Notes under the pieces: model-generated
Databases searched by the model: none
What the model was told of the DNA's origin: nothing
The model's input: the letters and a program-made list of their open reading frames with translations, nothing else
Part shown: piece by piece, positions 10,743-18,668 of the stretch
Layout of the letters: every line of letters starts with the position of its first letter
Position numbering within the stretch: position 1 is the first letter of the stretch
Assembly (NCBI GenBank): GCA_023898365.1
Contig: CP060219.1
Coordinates: 992,001-1,056,000 of the forward strand
Length of the DNA: 64,000 nt
Direction of reading: 5' to 3'
From: Candidatus Woesearchaeota archaeon
Lineage (GTDB): Archaea > Nanobdellota > Nanobdellia > Woesearchaeales > GCA-023898365
Made by a program: the position numbers and the translations under genes

Positions 10743-11357
10743 TTAATTGTACAAATACACTAAGCCAGATCGAGGAACACCCGGCGTCTTAAACATCGTA
10801 ACTTCTTCAGGACCTCGTTGAGGAACAAACTTGATAACGACACGTTCATCTGAAGTGATATCAACCGGGCTTGTAATATAAATCTTGAACATTTCTCCCT
10901 GACCAACTATGTTTGCCGTATGCGTAGGAGAAACTGCGGTAAACTCAACGGTGAAATTACCTTGTGAACCCGATATTAAATCACACCCTGCAGCAGCCCC
11001 AGAAGCAGCACAGTAGCTTGAAGAGTTAAGAGGCGCACGATACGTGTACGACGTCGAATTTTTCTTTGTTTGAAGAATAATCGTAGAACCATCAAGCCTA
11101 ATTGGCGTCGTTCCTTGAGAGGAAGCAAGCAAGACCAGTTCAGTAAAATTACCATAGGAAGAAGAATTTGGTGTGTACACCTGCATAACATTCACATAGG
11201 TACTCACAAAGTTCGTAGTTCTTGACTCCCCAGAAAAAACACTTTGTTCTTGACTAAAAACAAAGTTAATAATCGAAACAACAATAATGGTTACCACAAG
11301 AAGAGAAGCTACAAAAACGATGATCGTCGCAAGCGACATATTAGCCTGTTTATCCAT
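10743..11357 (-). CDS. Archaellin-like / type IV pilin-like protein
   Basis: The protein starts MDKQANMSLATIIVFVA, a short polar leader followed by a long hydrophobic helix (about residues 8-32) as in class III signal peptides of archaellins. The rest is a Ser/Thr-rich beta domain containing an archaellin-like stretch (FTELVLLASSQGTTPIRLDG). The start is set at ATG 11357; an in-frame GTG lies at 11372. No other archaellum genes are adjacent, so a pilus or adhesion role is equally possible. Confidence 0.7.
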   Translation of the reverse strand: MDKQANMSLATIIVFVASLLVVTIIVVSIINFVFSQEQSVFSGESRTTNFVSTYVNVMQVYTPNSSSYGNFTELVLLASSQGTTPIRLDGSTIILQTKKNSTSYTYRAPLNSSSYCAASGAAAGCDLISGSQGNFTVEFTAVSPTHTANIVGQGEMFKIYITSPVDITSDERVVIKFVPQRGPEEVTMFKTPGVPRSGLVYLYN

Positions 11358-11404
11358 CACATCAACACCCACACCATTTGATAGAACAATAAAGAACTAC
11401 ATTA

Positions 11405-11412
11405 TTTATAAA
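11405..11412 (-). promoter_or_regulatory. TATA box of the archaellin-like gene
   Basis: The sequence tttataaa lies 48 nt upstream of the ATG at 11357, in the 48-nt gap after MscS. Confidence 0.45.
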
Positions 11413-11420
11413 ACTTTCTC

Positions 11421-12488
11421 CTACTTTTGGAGATGAATTGTCTGCGTTGGGAAAGCAAACTCGATCTTATTCTTGGTAAACGCCTTCAAAATATTCATAT
11501 TAACTTCGTCACGAATAGCAAGGAAATTCTTCTTATCAGTGATATGATAGATAACCATAATATCAAGAGAAGACGAGTTAAAATTAGAAAAAACAACAAT
11601 AGGATCCTCCTTGATGCCTTTTTGTTTCTTAAGAAGATCCTTAATTAGCTTCTTCGCCAAATCAAGTTTCTTAGGAGGCGTATCGTACGTTACCCCAAGA
11701 GTTACCGTGGTTTTTTTTGTAGGCTCTTCACTGACATTCTCAATAGCATCAGTGGTGAACATCGCATTGGGAACAATAACCATCGAGCCATCAAACGTTC
11801 TTACCCGCGTACTACGAATACCAATCTCCTCAACAAAGCCGTCATAACCAGCAACCTTGACACGATCCCCGCGCTTAAACATCTTATCAGCAAAAACGGT
11901 AAGACCGCCAAAGAAATTACCAATAGTCTCCTTGCTTGCCATGGCAAGCGCTAGACCACCAATACCAAGACCAGCAATAAGCGCAGTAATATCATACCCA
12001 ATATTATCAAGACCAATAAGCAGCGCAACAATAATAATGATGAACTTCGTAATTTTTCTCACAATAGGAACAATCTGATCATCCAAATCATTATCAGTTT
12101 TCTTCGTGAGCGGTTCTAAATACTCAGCAATAATAGCATCAACAATACGAGCAATAAGCCAACCAATAGCAAACGCAAAAATAAACGTAATTACATGATC
12201 AACAAACGTAGTAAACGATTCTGAAAACGAGAGCATATCAAAGCCAATCTTAACACCAACAAGCGTCACAAAGAAAACAGACGGCTTCTTAATCAAACTC
12301 ACAATTAAATCATCAAGCGTGTTCTTCGTCTTCGCAGCAAGCCGCTCCACAATACGCGTAATAAAATAAAACAGAAGCTTACTGCCTAAGTAGAACAAGC
12401 CAATGAGAAGAAGCGCCTGAAGCCATGTACCGACAGAATTACCATAGTACAGCTTATCAAGCGGCAGGTAATATCCTATGTCAAACAT
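11421..12488 (-). CDS. MscS-family mechanosensitive channel
   Basis: This 355-aa protein has four or five transmembrane segments. The MscS pore helix follows at about residues 150-185 (GLGIGGLALAMASKETIGNFFGG), then the MscS beta domain (FKRGDRVKVAGYDGFVEEI) and the C-terminal alpha/beta domain. It would release solutes on hypo-osmotic shock. It is transcribed divergently from the tRNA-Gln gene. Confidence 0.93.
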   Translation of the reverse strand: MFDIGYYLPLDKLYYGNSVGTWLQALLLIGLFYLGSKLLFYFITRIVERLAAKTKNTLDDLIVSLIKKPSVFFVTLVGVKIGFDMLSFSESFTTFVDHVITFIFAFAIGWLIARIVDAIIAEYLEPLTKKTDNDLDDQIVPIVRKITKFIIIIVALLIGLDNIGYDITALIAGLGIGGLALAMASKETIGNFFGGLTVFADKMFKRGDRVKVAGYDGFVEEIGIRSTRVRTFDGSMVIVPNAMFTTDAIENVSEEPTKKTTVTLGVTYDTPPKKLDLAKKLIKDLLKKQKGIKEDPIVVFSNFNSSSLDIMVIYHITDKKNFLAIRDEVNMNILKAFTKNKIEFAFPTQTIHLQK

Positions 12489-12535
12489 ACCTGCATGAAA
12501 GTAGAAGTTGATTTAAAAATGTTTAGAAAGTTAAG

Positions 12536-12543
12536 TTTATAAA
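12536..12543 (+). promoter_or_regulatory. TATA box of tRNA-Gln
   Basis: The sequence tttataaa lies about 29 nt (centre to gene) upstream of the tRNA 5' end at 12569. Confidence 0.6.
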
Positions 12544-12606
12544 TAACTCTTAATCACTTTTCAAATAAAGCCCCGTGGTGTAGCGGCCAATCATACCAGC
12601 CTTTGG

Positions 12607-12646
12607 TAGCGTCAAACGATCATCCAATGATCTTTTGGCTGAAGAT
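12607..12646 (+). other. tRNA-Gln intron (canonical position 37/38)
   Basis: Removing these 40 nt restores a 7-nt anticodon loop and the ccagc/gctgg stem. The intron contains its own hairpin gatcat-cca-atgatc and a ggctg segment that can pair with the exon cagcc, as expected for a bulge-helix-bulge substrate of the splicing endonuclease. Confidence 0.85.
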
Positions 12647-12669
12647 AGCTGGTGACCCCGGTTCGAATC

Positions 12670-12681
12670 CGGGCGGGGCTA
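12670..12681 (+). repeat. Putative att core: 3' end of tRNA-Gln
   Basis: The 12-mer cgggcggggcta at the 3' end of tRNA-Gln is repeated exactly and in the same orientation at 17785-17796. The two copies bracket a block that contains an integrase. Confidence 0.65.
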
Positions 12682-12852
12682 TCAACCTTTTTGCGATCTG
12701 GAAGGACTCTTCCTCCCCAGATCTTCTTTTATCTTTATTCTGGCGTTTAGAACTTCGATTACTTCCTTTATTGTTCTGCAATTGTATGTTATGAGAAGTC
12801 TTTCTTTTTGATGTGTTAGGAATTCTTCGTCTAGATATTTCAAGTTTATCAC
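12682..12852 (-). CDS. Possible small protein, 56 aa
   Basis: A GTG-initiated frame (after an in-frame TAA upstream) encodes a charged, helix-favouring peptide containing INLKYLDEEFLTHQKERLL. It stops at the base adjoining the tRNA-Gln 3' end. Amino-acid composition looks protein-like, but there is no homology I recognise and no clear ribosome-binding site. It could be a chance frame. Confidence 0.35.
   Translation of the reverse strand: MINLKYLDEEFLTHQKERLLITYNCRTIKEVIEVLNARIKIKEDLGRKSPSRSQKG
12695..12723 (+). terminator. Hairpin downstream of tRNA-Gln
   Basis: The arms gatctgg and ccagatc, with an additional agga/tcct inner pairing, form a strong hairpin followed by a T-rich stretch. It may terminate the tRNA transcript or the opposite-strand island operon. 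Confidence 0.35.
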
Positions 12853-12901
12853 CAAAGGTTTTTAGTCTTTGATGATATTTAGTAGAATCTCGGATTTTGT
12901 A

Positions 12902-14047
12902 TTACCTCGTAGTTTCTAGAACTACTGTTACTGGCTCCATTTGTTTGTATTTGTTTTCTATTTGTAGTGCTTTCATTACTTCTATCATTTCTTCCATTTT
13001 TCTTTCTTGGGCTTGTATTTGCTCTTGGAGCATTGTTATTTCGTTTCCTTTGTTAGCCAGATCTCTTTCTAATTGTGTTTTACTCACATCTACATAGAGG
13101 TCTTCTTCTTCGATTGTGTCTTTCATTCCTAGAAGTTCTGTGTAGTAATGGATCATTTCTGATTTTTTCCATCCAAACCTGTATTTTAGAGCTGATTCTG
13201 ATTTATATCTTGGTAACCAGTAGCTTGCAGAGGAGTGTCTGAAGTCGTACATTGTCAGCCCGTTCTTTGAGCAGTTGTATAGTTTGCCATCTTTTCCTCT
13301 TTTTTGCCAGAATTCTCCTATTCCAAGTATTCTATGTCCTAATCTTTTCAAATATTCGTTTACTTGGTGATGATTTGTTGTAAAGATGAAATTATCTCCT
13401 TTTAGTTTGTTAGTTTTTATGAATTCTTTTAACATTGCTGAGCAGAGAAGTAGTTTTATTCTTCTTCCAAATGTCTTACTAGTCTCTTCTCTAATTGTTA
13501 ATGTGTAGTGTTTTTTTTCTTCATTCCATTCGAGATCGGACACTTTGACATTCATCAATTCTGTTGGTGCTCTTATTCCTGTATCAAATAAAAACATCAT
13601 GAGTACTCGATAATTATATTTTGCTTCGTTACATAGTAAGTTAAGTTGTTCGATAGTGAAGTAATTGAAATGAGGTTTTTTATCTCTTGCATCAATATCT
13701 TGAGTTATATCTCTGACAATTATTCCTTCTTTCTTTTGTACTCTTTGATACCAGTGCCACATTGCTTTGAATGCTTTTATGAGAGTGCCAATTCCTGTGA
13801 ACACTTCTCCTGTTTGTTTTCTCGTTTGGATTTGTCCATCTCTTAATTTCTTTATTAGTTGTAAGAATTCTCTTTCTTTATGTTCTACTTCGGGAAAGTA
13901 GTTTATACCTAATTCATCTTGAATAATAATTGCCCAAGAATGGATTTTTGATTTTAGGTTTCTTAACCTAATATATGATCTTGGTCCTCTTTTTACAACT
14001 GGAGATACATTTGCTCCTATTTCCATATCGTCAAGATATTTGATCAT
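12902..14047 (-). CDS. Tyrosine recombinase / integrase of the tRNA-Gln island
   Basis: This 381-aa protein has a core-binding-like N-terminal half and a catalytic half. Visible active-site candidates are R159 (GIRAPTELM), R270-H271 (YDFRHSSA, where the usual preceding His is Tyr) and Tyr at 301/302 (IHYYTEL). A C-terminal coiled coil (about 318-365) is appended. The start overlaps the upstream gene's stop (ATGA). Its position beside tRNA-Gln suggests it integrated this island. Confidence 0.85.
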   Translation of the reverse strand: MIKYLDDMEIGANVSPVVKRGPRSYIRLRNLKSKIHSWAIIIQDELGINYFPEVEHKEREFLQLIKKLRDGQIQTRKQTGEVFTGIGTLIKAFKAMWHWYQRVQKKEGIIVRDITQDIDARDKKPHFNYFTIEQLNLLCNEAKYNYRVLMMFLFDTGIRAPTELMNVKVSDLEWNEEKKHYTLTIREETSKTFGRRIKLLLCSAMLKEFIKTNKLKGDNFIFTTNHHQVNEYLKRLGHRILGIGEFWQKRGKDGKLYNCSKNGLTMYDFRHSSASYWLPRYKSESALKYRFGWKKSEMIHYYTELLGMKDTIEEEDLYVDVSKTQLERDLANKGNEITMLQEQIQAQERKMEEMIEVMKALQIENKYKQMEPVTVVLETTR

Positions 14048-14412
14048 AAGATCCCTGTTCTGAGGGGAAACTCCTTCGAAGGGAGCTTTTCAATAATCCT
14101 TTCAGCTATAAATTGGGGCAATCCTCTTTTGACAAGATTGTTAATTATTTTTATCATCTTATGTTTTGGAAAATTTTCTAGTAATTCATTTCCTAACCAA
14201 TACGCTTCAACTACTTTATAGTTAAATCCGCCCATCTCAGAGAAATAAGGCATTAATCCTTCAAATTTTTCTAAGGTAGTTTTTACGTCTTTGGCTAAGT
14301 TTTTATCTTTAGTTAGATATTGATAAATAGTTTTTGTAGAAGATTTAGGTCCACAGTATTCTAGTTTGTTAGTTACATAACTGAATCTTGCACACAATTC
14401 TATGCTGTCCAT
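14044..14412 (-). CDS. Conserved hypothetical protein, possibly truncated
   Basis: This 122-aa protein begins MDSIELCARFSYVTNKLEYCG. It resembles the N-terminal part of a longer unknown family that I recall as DUF6390 (unverified); that family is roughly twice this length. Its stop overlaps the integrase start by 4 nt and its start overlaps the transporter gene end by 13 nt. The C-terminal half may have been lost during assembly of the island. Confidence 0.6.
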   Translation of the reverse strand: MDSIELCARFSYVTNKLEYCGPKSSTKTIYQYLTKDKNLAKDVKTTLEKFEGLMPYFSEMGGFNYKVVEAYWLGNELLENFPKHKMIKIINNLVKRGLPQFIAERIIEKLPSKEFPLRTGIL

Positions 14413-15311
14413 TTTTTTGTTGTCAAGAGAGGAAGAATATTTTTATATCCTATATTTAGTGCTACTCCAGTTAGTATCATGAACAGTCCGAGTGTTTGTC
14501 CAGAGGTAATAACCGTGTCTGAAAAAGCTAATTGGAGTATGGTGGTTATTACACTTCCTAACAGCAAAATGGGTACTGCTACTGAGACATTTACAAATTT
14601 CAATCCATTATACCATGTTATTTGATATGCTAGTAAGAGTATTGATGTAATCAAGATCCAGCCTAATTGTGGACTTGTTAATGAAGAAATTGTGCTTATT
14701 TTTCCTGCAAATAGTAAATAACTCAATATGAATAAGCTACCAAAAAACATTCTTCCTGCGGCAACTATATTTCCAGTTAATTCCTTAAGAGTGTGTTTAG
14801 ATATTAATTGTTCAGCACTCCACAATATTGTTGCGCTAAATACCATTAGCTCTCCATAACCAAGAGAGGTCCATCCGAATTTAAGCAATAAACCATTTCC
14901 TATCAACAAAAGAAAAGCACCGACGAGCATAGTTCTGTTCAATTTTTCTTTTAAGAATAGGACTGCTCCTACTGCAACAAAGATAAACATCATCTTATGT
15001 ATGAAAGCTGCGTTTGCTCCTGTGCTTAGTTGTAATCCTTTAAAAAATAACAAAAATGGGATGCTTCCGCCAACTAACCCGATCATTGAAAGTTGTATCC
15101 AATGTTTGCCCTTTAAACTCTTGATGTTATTACTGTTGCTAAATATGGCTATTCCTGAGATTAAGAAAATAGCAACCAAAGCATTTTTCGAAAAGGTGAA
15201 TATGGAAGAATCAATGCTTTTAACTCCGAATTGATTAATAAATATTGAGAATCCAGAAACAATAGCTGTTATGAATGCGAGAATTATTCCTTTTTTTATC
15301 TTTGAATCCAA
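14400..15311 (-). CDS. EamA/DMT-family transporter
   Basis: This 303-aa protein has about ten hydrophobic segments in two EamA repeats. Typical features include an N-terminal FINQFGVKSI helix region, GANAAFIHKMMFIFVAVGAVLFLKE split over helices 3-4, and a related pattern in the second half. Members export amino acids, metabolites or sugars; the substrate here is unknown. It is the fourth gene of the island block. Confidence 0.88.
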   Translation of the reverse strand: MDSKIKKGIILAFITAIVSGFSIFINQFGVKSIDSSIFTFSKNALVAIFLISGIAIFSNSNNIKSLKGKHWIQLSMIGLVGGSIPFLLFFKGLQLSTGANAAFIHKMMFIFVAVGAVLFLKEKLNRTMLVGAFLLLIGNGLLLKFGWTSLGYGELMVFSATILWSAEQLISKHTLKELTGNIVAAGRMFFGSLFILSYLLFAGKISTISSLTSPQLGWILITSILLLAYQITWYNGLKFVNVSVAVPILLLGSVITTILQLAFSDTVITSGQTLGLFMILTGVALNIGYKNILPLLTTKKWTA

Positions 15312-15360
15312 TGTTATTCACCTCTTATTTTTTGCTTTGAATACTGCAATTCCCATTTGT

Positions 15361-16080
15361 TTATCCTCTTGTTAGTAGTTCATCTTCGAGTTCTATTGCT
15401 TTTGGGAAGAGCACATTATTCTCTAGGTGGATGTGCCTGTGTAGGTCGTCTTCGAACTCTGCAAGCATTGAAAACGTCACTCTATAAGTATTGCATGCAT
15501 CTTCGGGTGGTATTAGGTTATTGGTTATTGTTCTTATTTCTTTAAATCCGTTGCCTGCTTGTTCGTGTTCTTGTTCCATCATTTGAATGGGGTTTTTTAT
15601 TGTTCCGAAAGGAGATTGTGGTATAGTATTTCCTTCTTTTTTTTCTTGGACTAATTTTTTTATGTATGGGAAGAGAATGCTTTCTTCTTTTTGCATGTGT
15701 GTTGTTAGTTCGTCTTTTATTTCGTTGAATATTTTTCGTGTTTTTTGTAGTTCTGGGTGTTTTTCTCCGTGTACACGAACTAGTTTTGTTAGGAATGGTT
15801 CTATTTCAGGAATTCTTTTTCGAACGTAGGTGTGGTGTTTGTTGACGATGTGCTCTGCCAGGGAATCTAGTTCTAAGTCTTCTGGTTTATTTGTTTTCGA
15901 TTCTTCTTTGTTTAATTTTTTTATTTCTTCTATGATTTCAGTTTTGTTGATTCCTTTTTGTTCGCATGCTTTTGTTAGTGTTATTTTTCCTCCACAACAA
16001 AAGTCTATTCCGTGTTTTTTGAATATTGATGCAGTTCTATAATCTTCTGTGACTAGTTCTGATATTAGTTTTTCTTCCAT
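15361..16080 (-). CDS. Ric/YtfE/ScdA iron-sulfur cluster repair di-iron protein
   Basis: This 239-aa protein has the N-terminal ScdA_N (DUF542) domain with the GIDFCCGG motif (C28, C29). A hemerythrin-like domain follows, with His/Glu ligands in EHIVNKHHTYVRKRIPE, HGEKHPEL, HMQKEESILFPYI, EQEHEQAG and HRHIHLENNVLFP. Family members repair Fe-S clusters damaged by NO or oxidants. Position 12 nt downstream of NirK, an NO producer, supports that role. Confidence 0.93.
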   Translation of the reverse strand: MEEKLISELVTEDYRTASIFKKHGIDFCCGGKITLTKACEQKGINKTEIIEEIKKLNKEESKTNKPEDLELDSLAEHIVNKHHTYVRKRIPEIEPFLTKLVRVHGEKHPELQKTRKIFNEIKDELTTHMQKEESILFPYIKKLVQEKKEGNTIPQSPFGTIKNPIQMMEQEHEQAGNGFKEIRTITNNLIPPEDACNTYRVTFSMLAEFEDDLHRHIHLENNVLFPKAIELEDELLTRG

Positions 16081-16092
16081 TCTTATTCCTCC

Positions 16093-17313
16093 TTATTGTT
16101 CTGTTGGTTTTGGGTAGTATATTTCTTCGTTGAATTCTCCTTGTACGTTTAGTATTCCGTATGCTCCTTTTTCCACTCTTGCTAGTGCGTGGTCTACGAG
16201 AATATATGTTCCTGGTTCTTCTAGTTTGAATTCTACTATTGTTGCTCCTCCTGCAGGGACTAGTGTTGTTTGCACGTTGTGAAATAATGCCCCCTTCATA
16301 CTGCCTTCAGGGTATACAGTATCAAATATTTCTCCTATAACATGAAATGATGAAATTAGATTAACACCCCCGTTTCCTACATACATTCGTATAGTGTCTC
16401 CTACGTTTGCTTCTAGTTGTACTCCCCCTACTCTTCCATTGAATACGATGTATGTTGGGTTTCCGTCAAGCATTGCTTGTGCATCAAATGCTTGGAGTCC
16501 TTTGTCTCCTGTTGATCCCATAGTGTATAATTCTCCTTGTACGATGTAGAATTCTTTGTCGACAGGAGGCAGTCCTTCTTCTGGTTCTATAAGTATGAGT
16601 CCGTATTGTCCGTGTGTCATATGTGCGGCAACACTAGGCATGCTTGCACAATGATAGATATAGATTCCGGGGTTTAGTGCTTTGAATGTGAATGTTTTTG
16701 TTTCACCAGGGGGTACTTGTAATACTTCTGCTCCACCTCCGGGTCCTGTTACTGCGTGAAAATCTAGTGAATGAGTATGTATATTGGAAGGGTGGTTTTC
16801 TAAGTTTATGGTTATAGTATCTCCTACTCTTGCTCTAATAAAAGGTGCTGGTACGCGATCATTGAATGTCCAGTAGTTAAATGTTGTTCCTGGAATTATT
16901 TCTGATAGTACTTCTTTTGCAACAATGTCTATTGTTAGATGTTCGCTAGTATTTCTTGAAATAGGAGGTGGTATTGCTGTTGGGTTTTCACTAATATCGT
17001 CTATTTTTTCGAAGTTGTTTACGTTTTTGAAAAAATGGACTGATGATAAGAGTGGTAGGTGAGGTCCTGCTCCAGGCCCTACTGTTTTTACGAATTGCGG
17101 ACTTGAAGGAAAACCACTATATGCAACTCCTGCAAATAATCCTATCGCTAGTGTTATGATGAGAAATACTGCTTCTATTTCTATAAGGTGTAGTCTTTTC
17201 CATTTTTCTGATTTTTTTCTCATTCTGTGAAGAAGATATATTGTTGTTGGTATGCTCAGCAGTGCTAATATTAAGAAAGCAATTCTTATTAGTTGATAGG
17301 GTATTATGTTCAT
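16093..17313 (-). CDS. nirK: Copper nitrite reductase, AniA/NirK type, membrane-anchored
   Basis: This 406-aa protein has two N-terminal membrane segments (about 5-28 and 44-66), then two cupredoxin domains. By comparison with AniA, type 2 copper ligands are H186, H221 and H375, with catalytic D184 and H324. Type 1 ligands are H181, C222 and H231. The usual axial Met (GMYG in AniA) is Gln236 in HGQYGLIL. It should reduce nitrite to NO outside the membrane. The regulator lies 4 nt upstream and Ric downstream. Confidence 0.93.
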   Translation of the reverse strand: MNIIPYQLIRIAFLILALLSIPTTIYLLHRMRKKSEKWKRLHLIEIEAVFLIITLAIGLFAGVAYSGFPSSPQFVKTVGPGAGPHLPLLSSVHFFKNVNNFEKIDDISENPTAIPPPISRNTSEHLTIDIVAKEVLSEIIPGTTFNYWTFNDRVPAPFIRARVGDTITINLENHPSNIHTHSLDFHAVTGPGGGAEVLQVPPGETKTFTFKALNPGIYIYHCASMPSVAAHMTHGQYGLILIEPEEGLPPVDKEFYIVQGELYTMGSTGDKGLQAFDAQAMLDGNPTYIVFNGRVGGVQLEANVGDTIRMYVGNGGVNLISSFHVIGEIFDTVYPEGSMKGALFHNVQTTLVPAGGATIVEFKLEEPGTYILVDHALARVEKGAYGILNVQGEFNEEIYYPKPTEQ

Positions 17314-17317
17314 GTTT

Positions 17318-17608
17318 TCACCTCGTTATACATCGTTTACAATATTTTTTTATGTGTGTTTCAGCTAAATGAAGAAGAGGAAGAATTGTTTCTTTGTTTA
17401 TGGAGTATATTTGTTTTCTCCCTTCTTTTTTTGGTATTACAAAACTACAGGTTTTTAGTATGAGTAATGCGTGGGATACTTTACTTCTTTCTTCTTGAAG
17501 GATGTTAGCTAGTTCTGTTACACTGAGTTCTTTATCTTTAAGTTCGTGTATGATGTCTGCTTTTAGTTTTGATCCTAGTGTTCCGAAGAATTTATGGCAA
17601 CAATTCAT
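17318..17608 (-). CDS. ArsR-like winged-helix regulator with Cys-rich ends
   Basis: This 96-aa protein starts at ATG 17608 (MNCCHKFFGTLG). A GTG 18 nt upstream is in frame but sits inside a palindrome, and a TATA box predicts a start of transcription near 17610, so the ATG is preferred as leaderless. The wHTH core contains SVTELANILQEERSKVSHALLILK. Cysteines at 3-4 and in the C-terminal HIKKYCKRC could bind a metal or Fe-S cluster. It likely controls nirK and ric. Confidence 0.8.
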   Translation of the reverse strand: MNCCHKFFGTLGSKLKADIIHELKDKELSVTELANILQEERSKVSHALLILKTCSFVIPKKEGRKQIYSINKETILPLLHLAETHIKKYCKRCITR

Positions 17609-17610
17609 AT

Positions 17611-17640
17611 GTGAAATATTTTTCACGTAATTATTTATAA
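17611..17640 (-). promoter_or_regulatory. TATA box and palindromic operator of the nirK operon
   Basis: A perfect inverted repeat GTGAAA-tatt-TTTCAC (17611-17626) lies between the regulator ATG (17608) and a TATA-like ctttataaat read on the minus strand near 17631-17640. A factor bound there would cover the transcription start, which fits autorepression. Confidence 0.6.
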
Positions 17641-17784
17641 AGTTTTGTTATTTTTTAGAAAAATACGGTGTCCGACATTGCTTTTTATAGTTTAAAAGCT
17701 TAACTCTCGTTATGTTCAAAAAGCTCAATATGTTAAAAATTCCTAATTTTAGAGTCCGCTCGGATCGCATGATTGGTAACGCGT

Positions 17785-17796
17785 CGGGCGGGGCTA
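17785..17796 (+). repeat. Putative distal att copy of the tRNA-Gln 3' end
   Basis: The 12-mer cgggcggggcta matches the tRNA-Gln 3' end exactly. It lies in the 300-bp geneless gap 17609-17911. Apart from the operator, TATA box and this repeat, that gap shows no convincing gene. The preceding tcgcatgattggtaacgcg resembles a tRNA D arm, so this may be a tRNA remnant. Confidence 0.6.
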
Positions 17797-17911
17797 CTAT
17801 TTTTATTATTCTTCGAGAGTCATGTGCGTTGCCGAATGAAATTCTCGCTGGTGTTATTGTATATTTTGTACAAACAAAAAAGCAAATGTCTCTCAAGAAT
17901 TCACTTTCTAC

Positions 17912-18595
17912 TCAATTCGTTTCCTGCCAACCAGTTGTTACTATTGGTCCGCCAATGTGAGGTACGGGTCCTGGAGCCACCATTGGACAAACAGTCATTC
18001 CTGTTACGTACGCTGCGGGTACGCCGTTTATGAAAATGTTTGAAGAACCGTCAACGATTGTTCCTCCGTGTGCAGTCATATCATCAAGTCGCGCAACAGG
18101 TTTTCCGTTGAGAAGAACGTTGTTGTCTCCCGTTGCTACCGTATCTGGAGGACCTACATTTGTAATTGATGCGCCTACCGTGACCATTTGTGCAAGAGCC
18201 CAAGGTGGCAAATCATCTACAGTTAGGTGTAGCACTTCTCCCGGTTTAGAATTTATGTATAGAACACCATCTTTTTCTATGACACCGTATTTTTGAACAC
18301 ACGTATCATCTTCAAGAACACCTCCTCCAGCAATACATGCTGATTTCCATGTTTCGAAGAGTTCATCAACCCAAGTGTTGTATTCTGCATAAACATATGT
18401 GTTCGCGTCGCTCTTGCTTACTCCGAGCGTTTCACAAAACTCATTATGGAAGGCACATTTGCAGTATTGATAATTGATGTGAACGCCGCAGAAATCATCC
18501 TTGATGTCGGGCTTTGGAAATGTTTGTGATGCGCATCCAGCTAAGAAAACGAGCAGAAAAAATATGAACACAAATTTGTATGAATATAATTTCAT
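17912..18595 (-). CDS. PAAR-domain lipoprotein
   Basis: This 227-aa protein has a lipoprotein signal with lipobox LAGC (C21). The C-terminal half (about 130-220) carries the repeated PAAR pattern: NVGPPDTVATGDNNVLLNGK, VARLDDMTAHGGTIVDGS, NIFINGVPAAYVTG, PHIGGPI. PAAR proteins cap VgrG spikes of contractile injection systems in bacteria. No other such gene is visible nearby. A middle Cys-rich segment (about 36-95) is unfamiliar. Confidence 0.85.
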   Translation of the reverse strand: MKLYSYKFVFIFFLLVFLAGCASQTFPKPDIKDDFCGVHINYQYCKCAFHNEFCETLGVSKSDANTYVYAEYNTWVDELFETWKSACIAGGGVLEDDTCVQKYGVIEKDGVLYINSKPGEVLHLTVDDLPPWALAQMVTVGASITNVGPPDTVATGDNNVLLNGKPVARLDDMTAHGGTIVDGSSNIFINGVPAAYVTGMTVCPMVAPGPVPHIGGPIVTTGWQETN

Positions 18596-18668
18596 ATTTC
18601 CTTTTGTTTAAGAGGAAGTATAAATACTTTTCTCTCAAAGGAAAAAATAAAAAATAAGTAGAAAAAAA

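Larger units (their letters stand above)
12569..12681 (+). tRNA. tRNA-Gln (anticodon TTG), intron-containing
   Basis: The acceptor arms agccccg/cggggct pair perfectly. The D arm (gtgtagcggccaatcat), anticodon stem ccagc/gctgg with loop CTTTGGA after splicing, a 4-nt variable loop and T arm cccgg-ttcgaat-ccggg are all present. Anticodon TTG is at positions 34-36 and the discriminator A at 12681. A 40-nt intron interrupts it after position 37. CCA is not encoded. Confidence 0.92.
12670..17796. mobile_element. Putative integrated island at tRNA-Gln (integrase, NirK, Ric)
   Basis: This 5.1-kb block is bounded by a 12-bp direct repeat of the tRNA-Gln 3' end and carries a tyrosine recombinase. All six clear genes are on the minus strand with short gaps or overlaps. 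Genes inside use AGA, ATA and CTA codons more than the flanking MscS and lipoprotein genes (judged by eye). The integrase lies at the tRNA-proximal end, as in many tRNA-integrated elements. Mobility today is unproven. Confidence 0.6.

Noticed and set aside
12603..12794. Plus-strand frame over tRNA-Gln
   Set aside because: It overlaps the tRNA and intron and has no promoter or homology.
17712..17960. Plus-strand 82-codon frame in the gap after the nirK island
   Set aside because: It runs into the antisense of the PAAR lipoprotein gene, spans the putative att site, and has no recognisable motif or ribosome-binding site.
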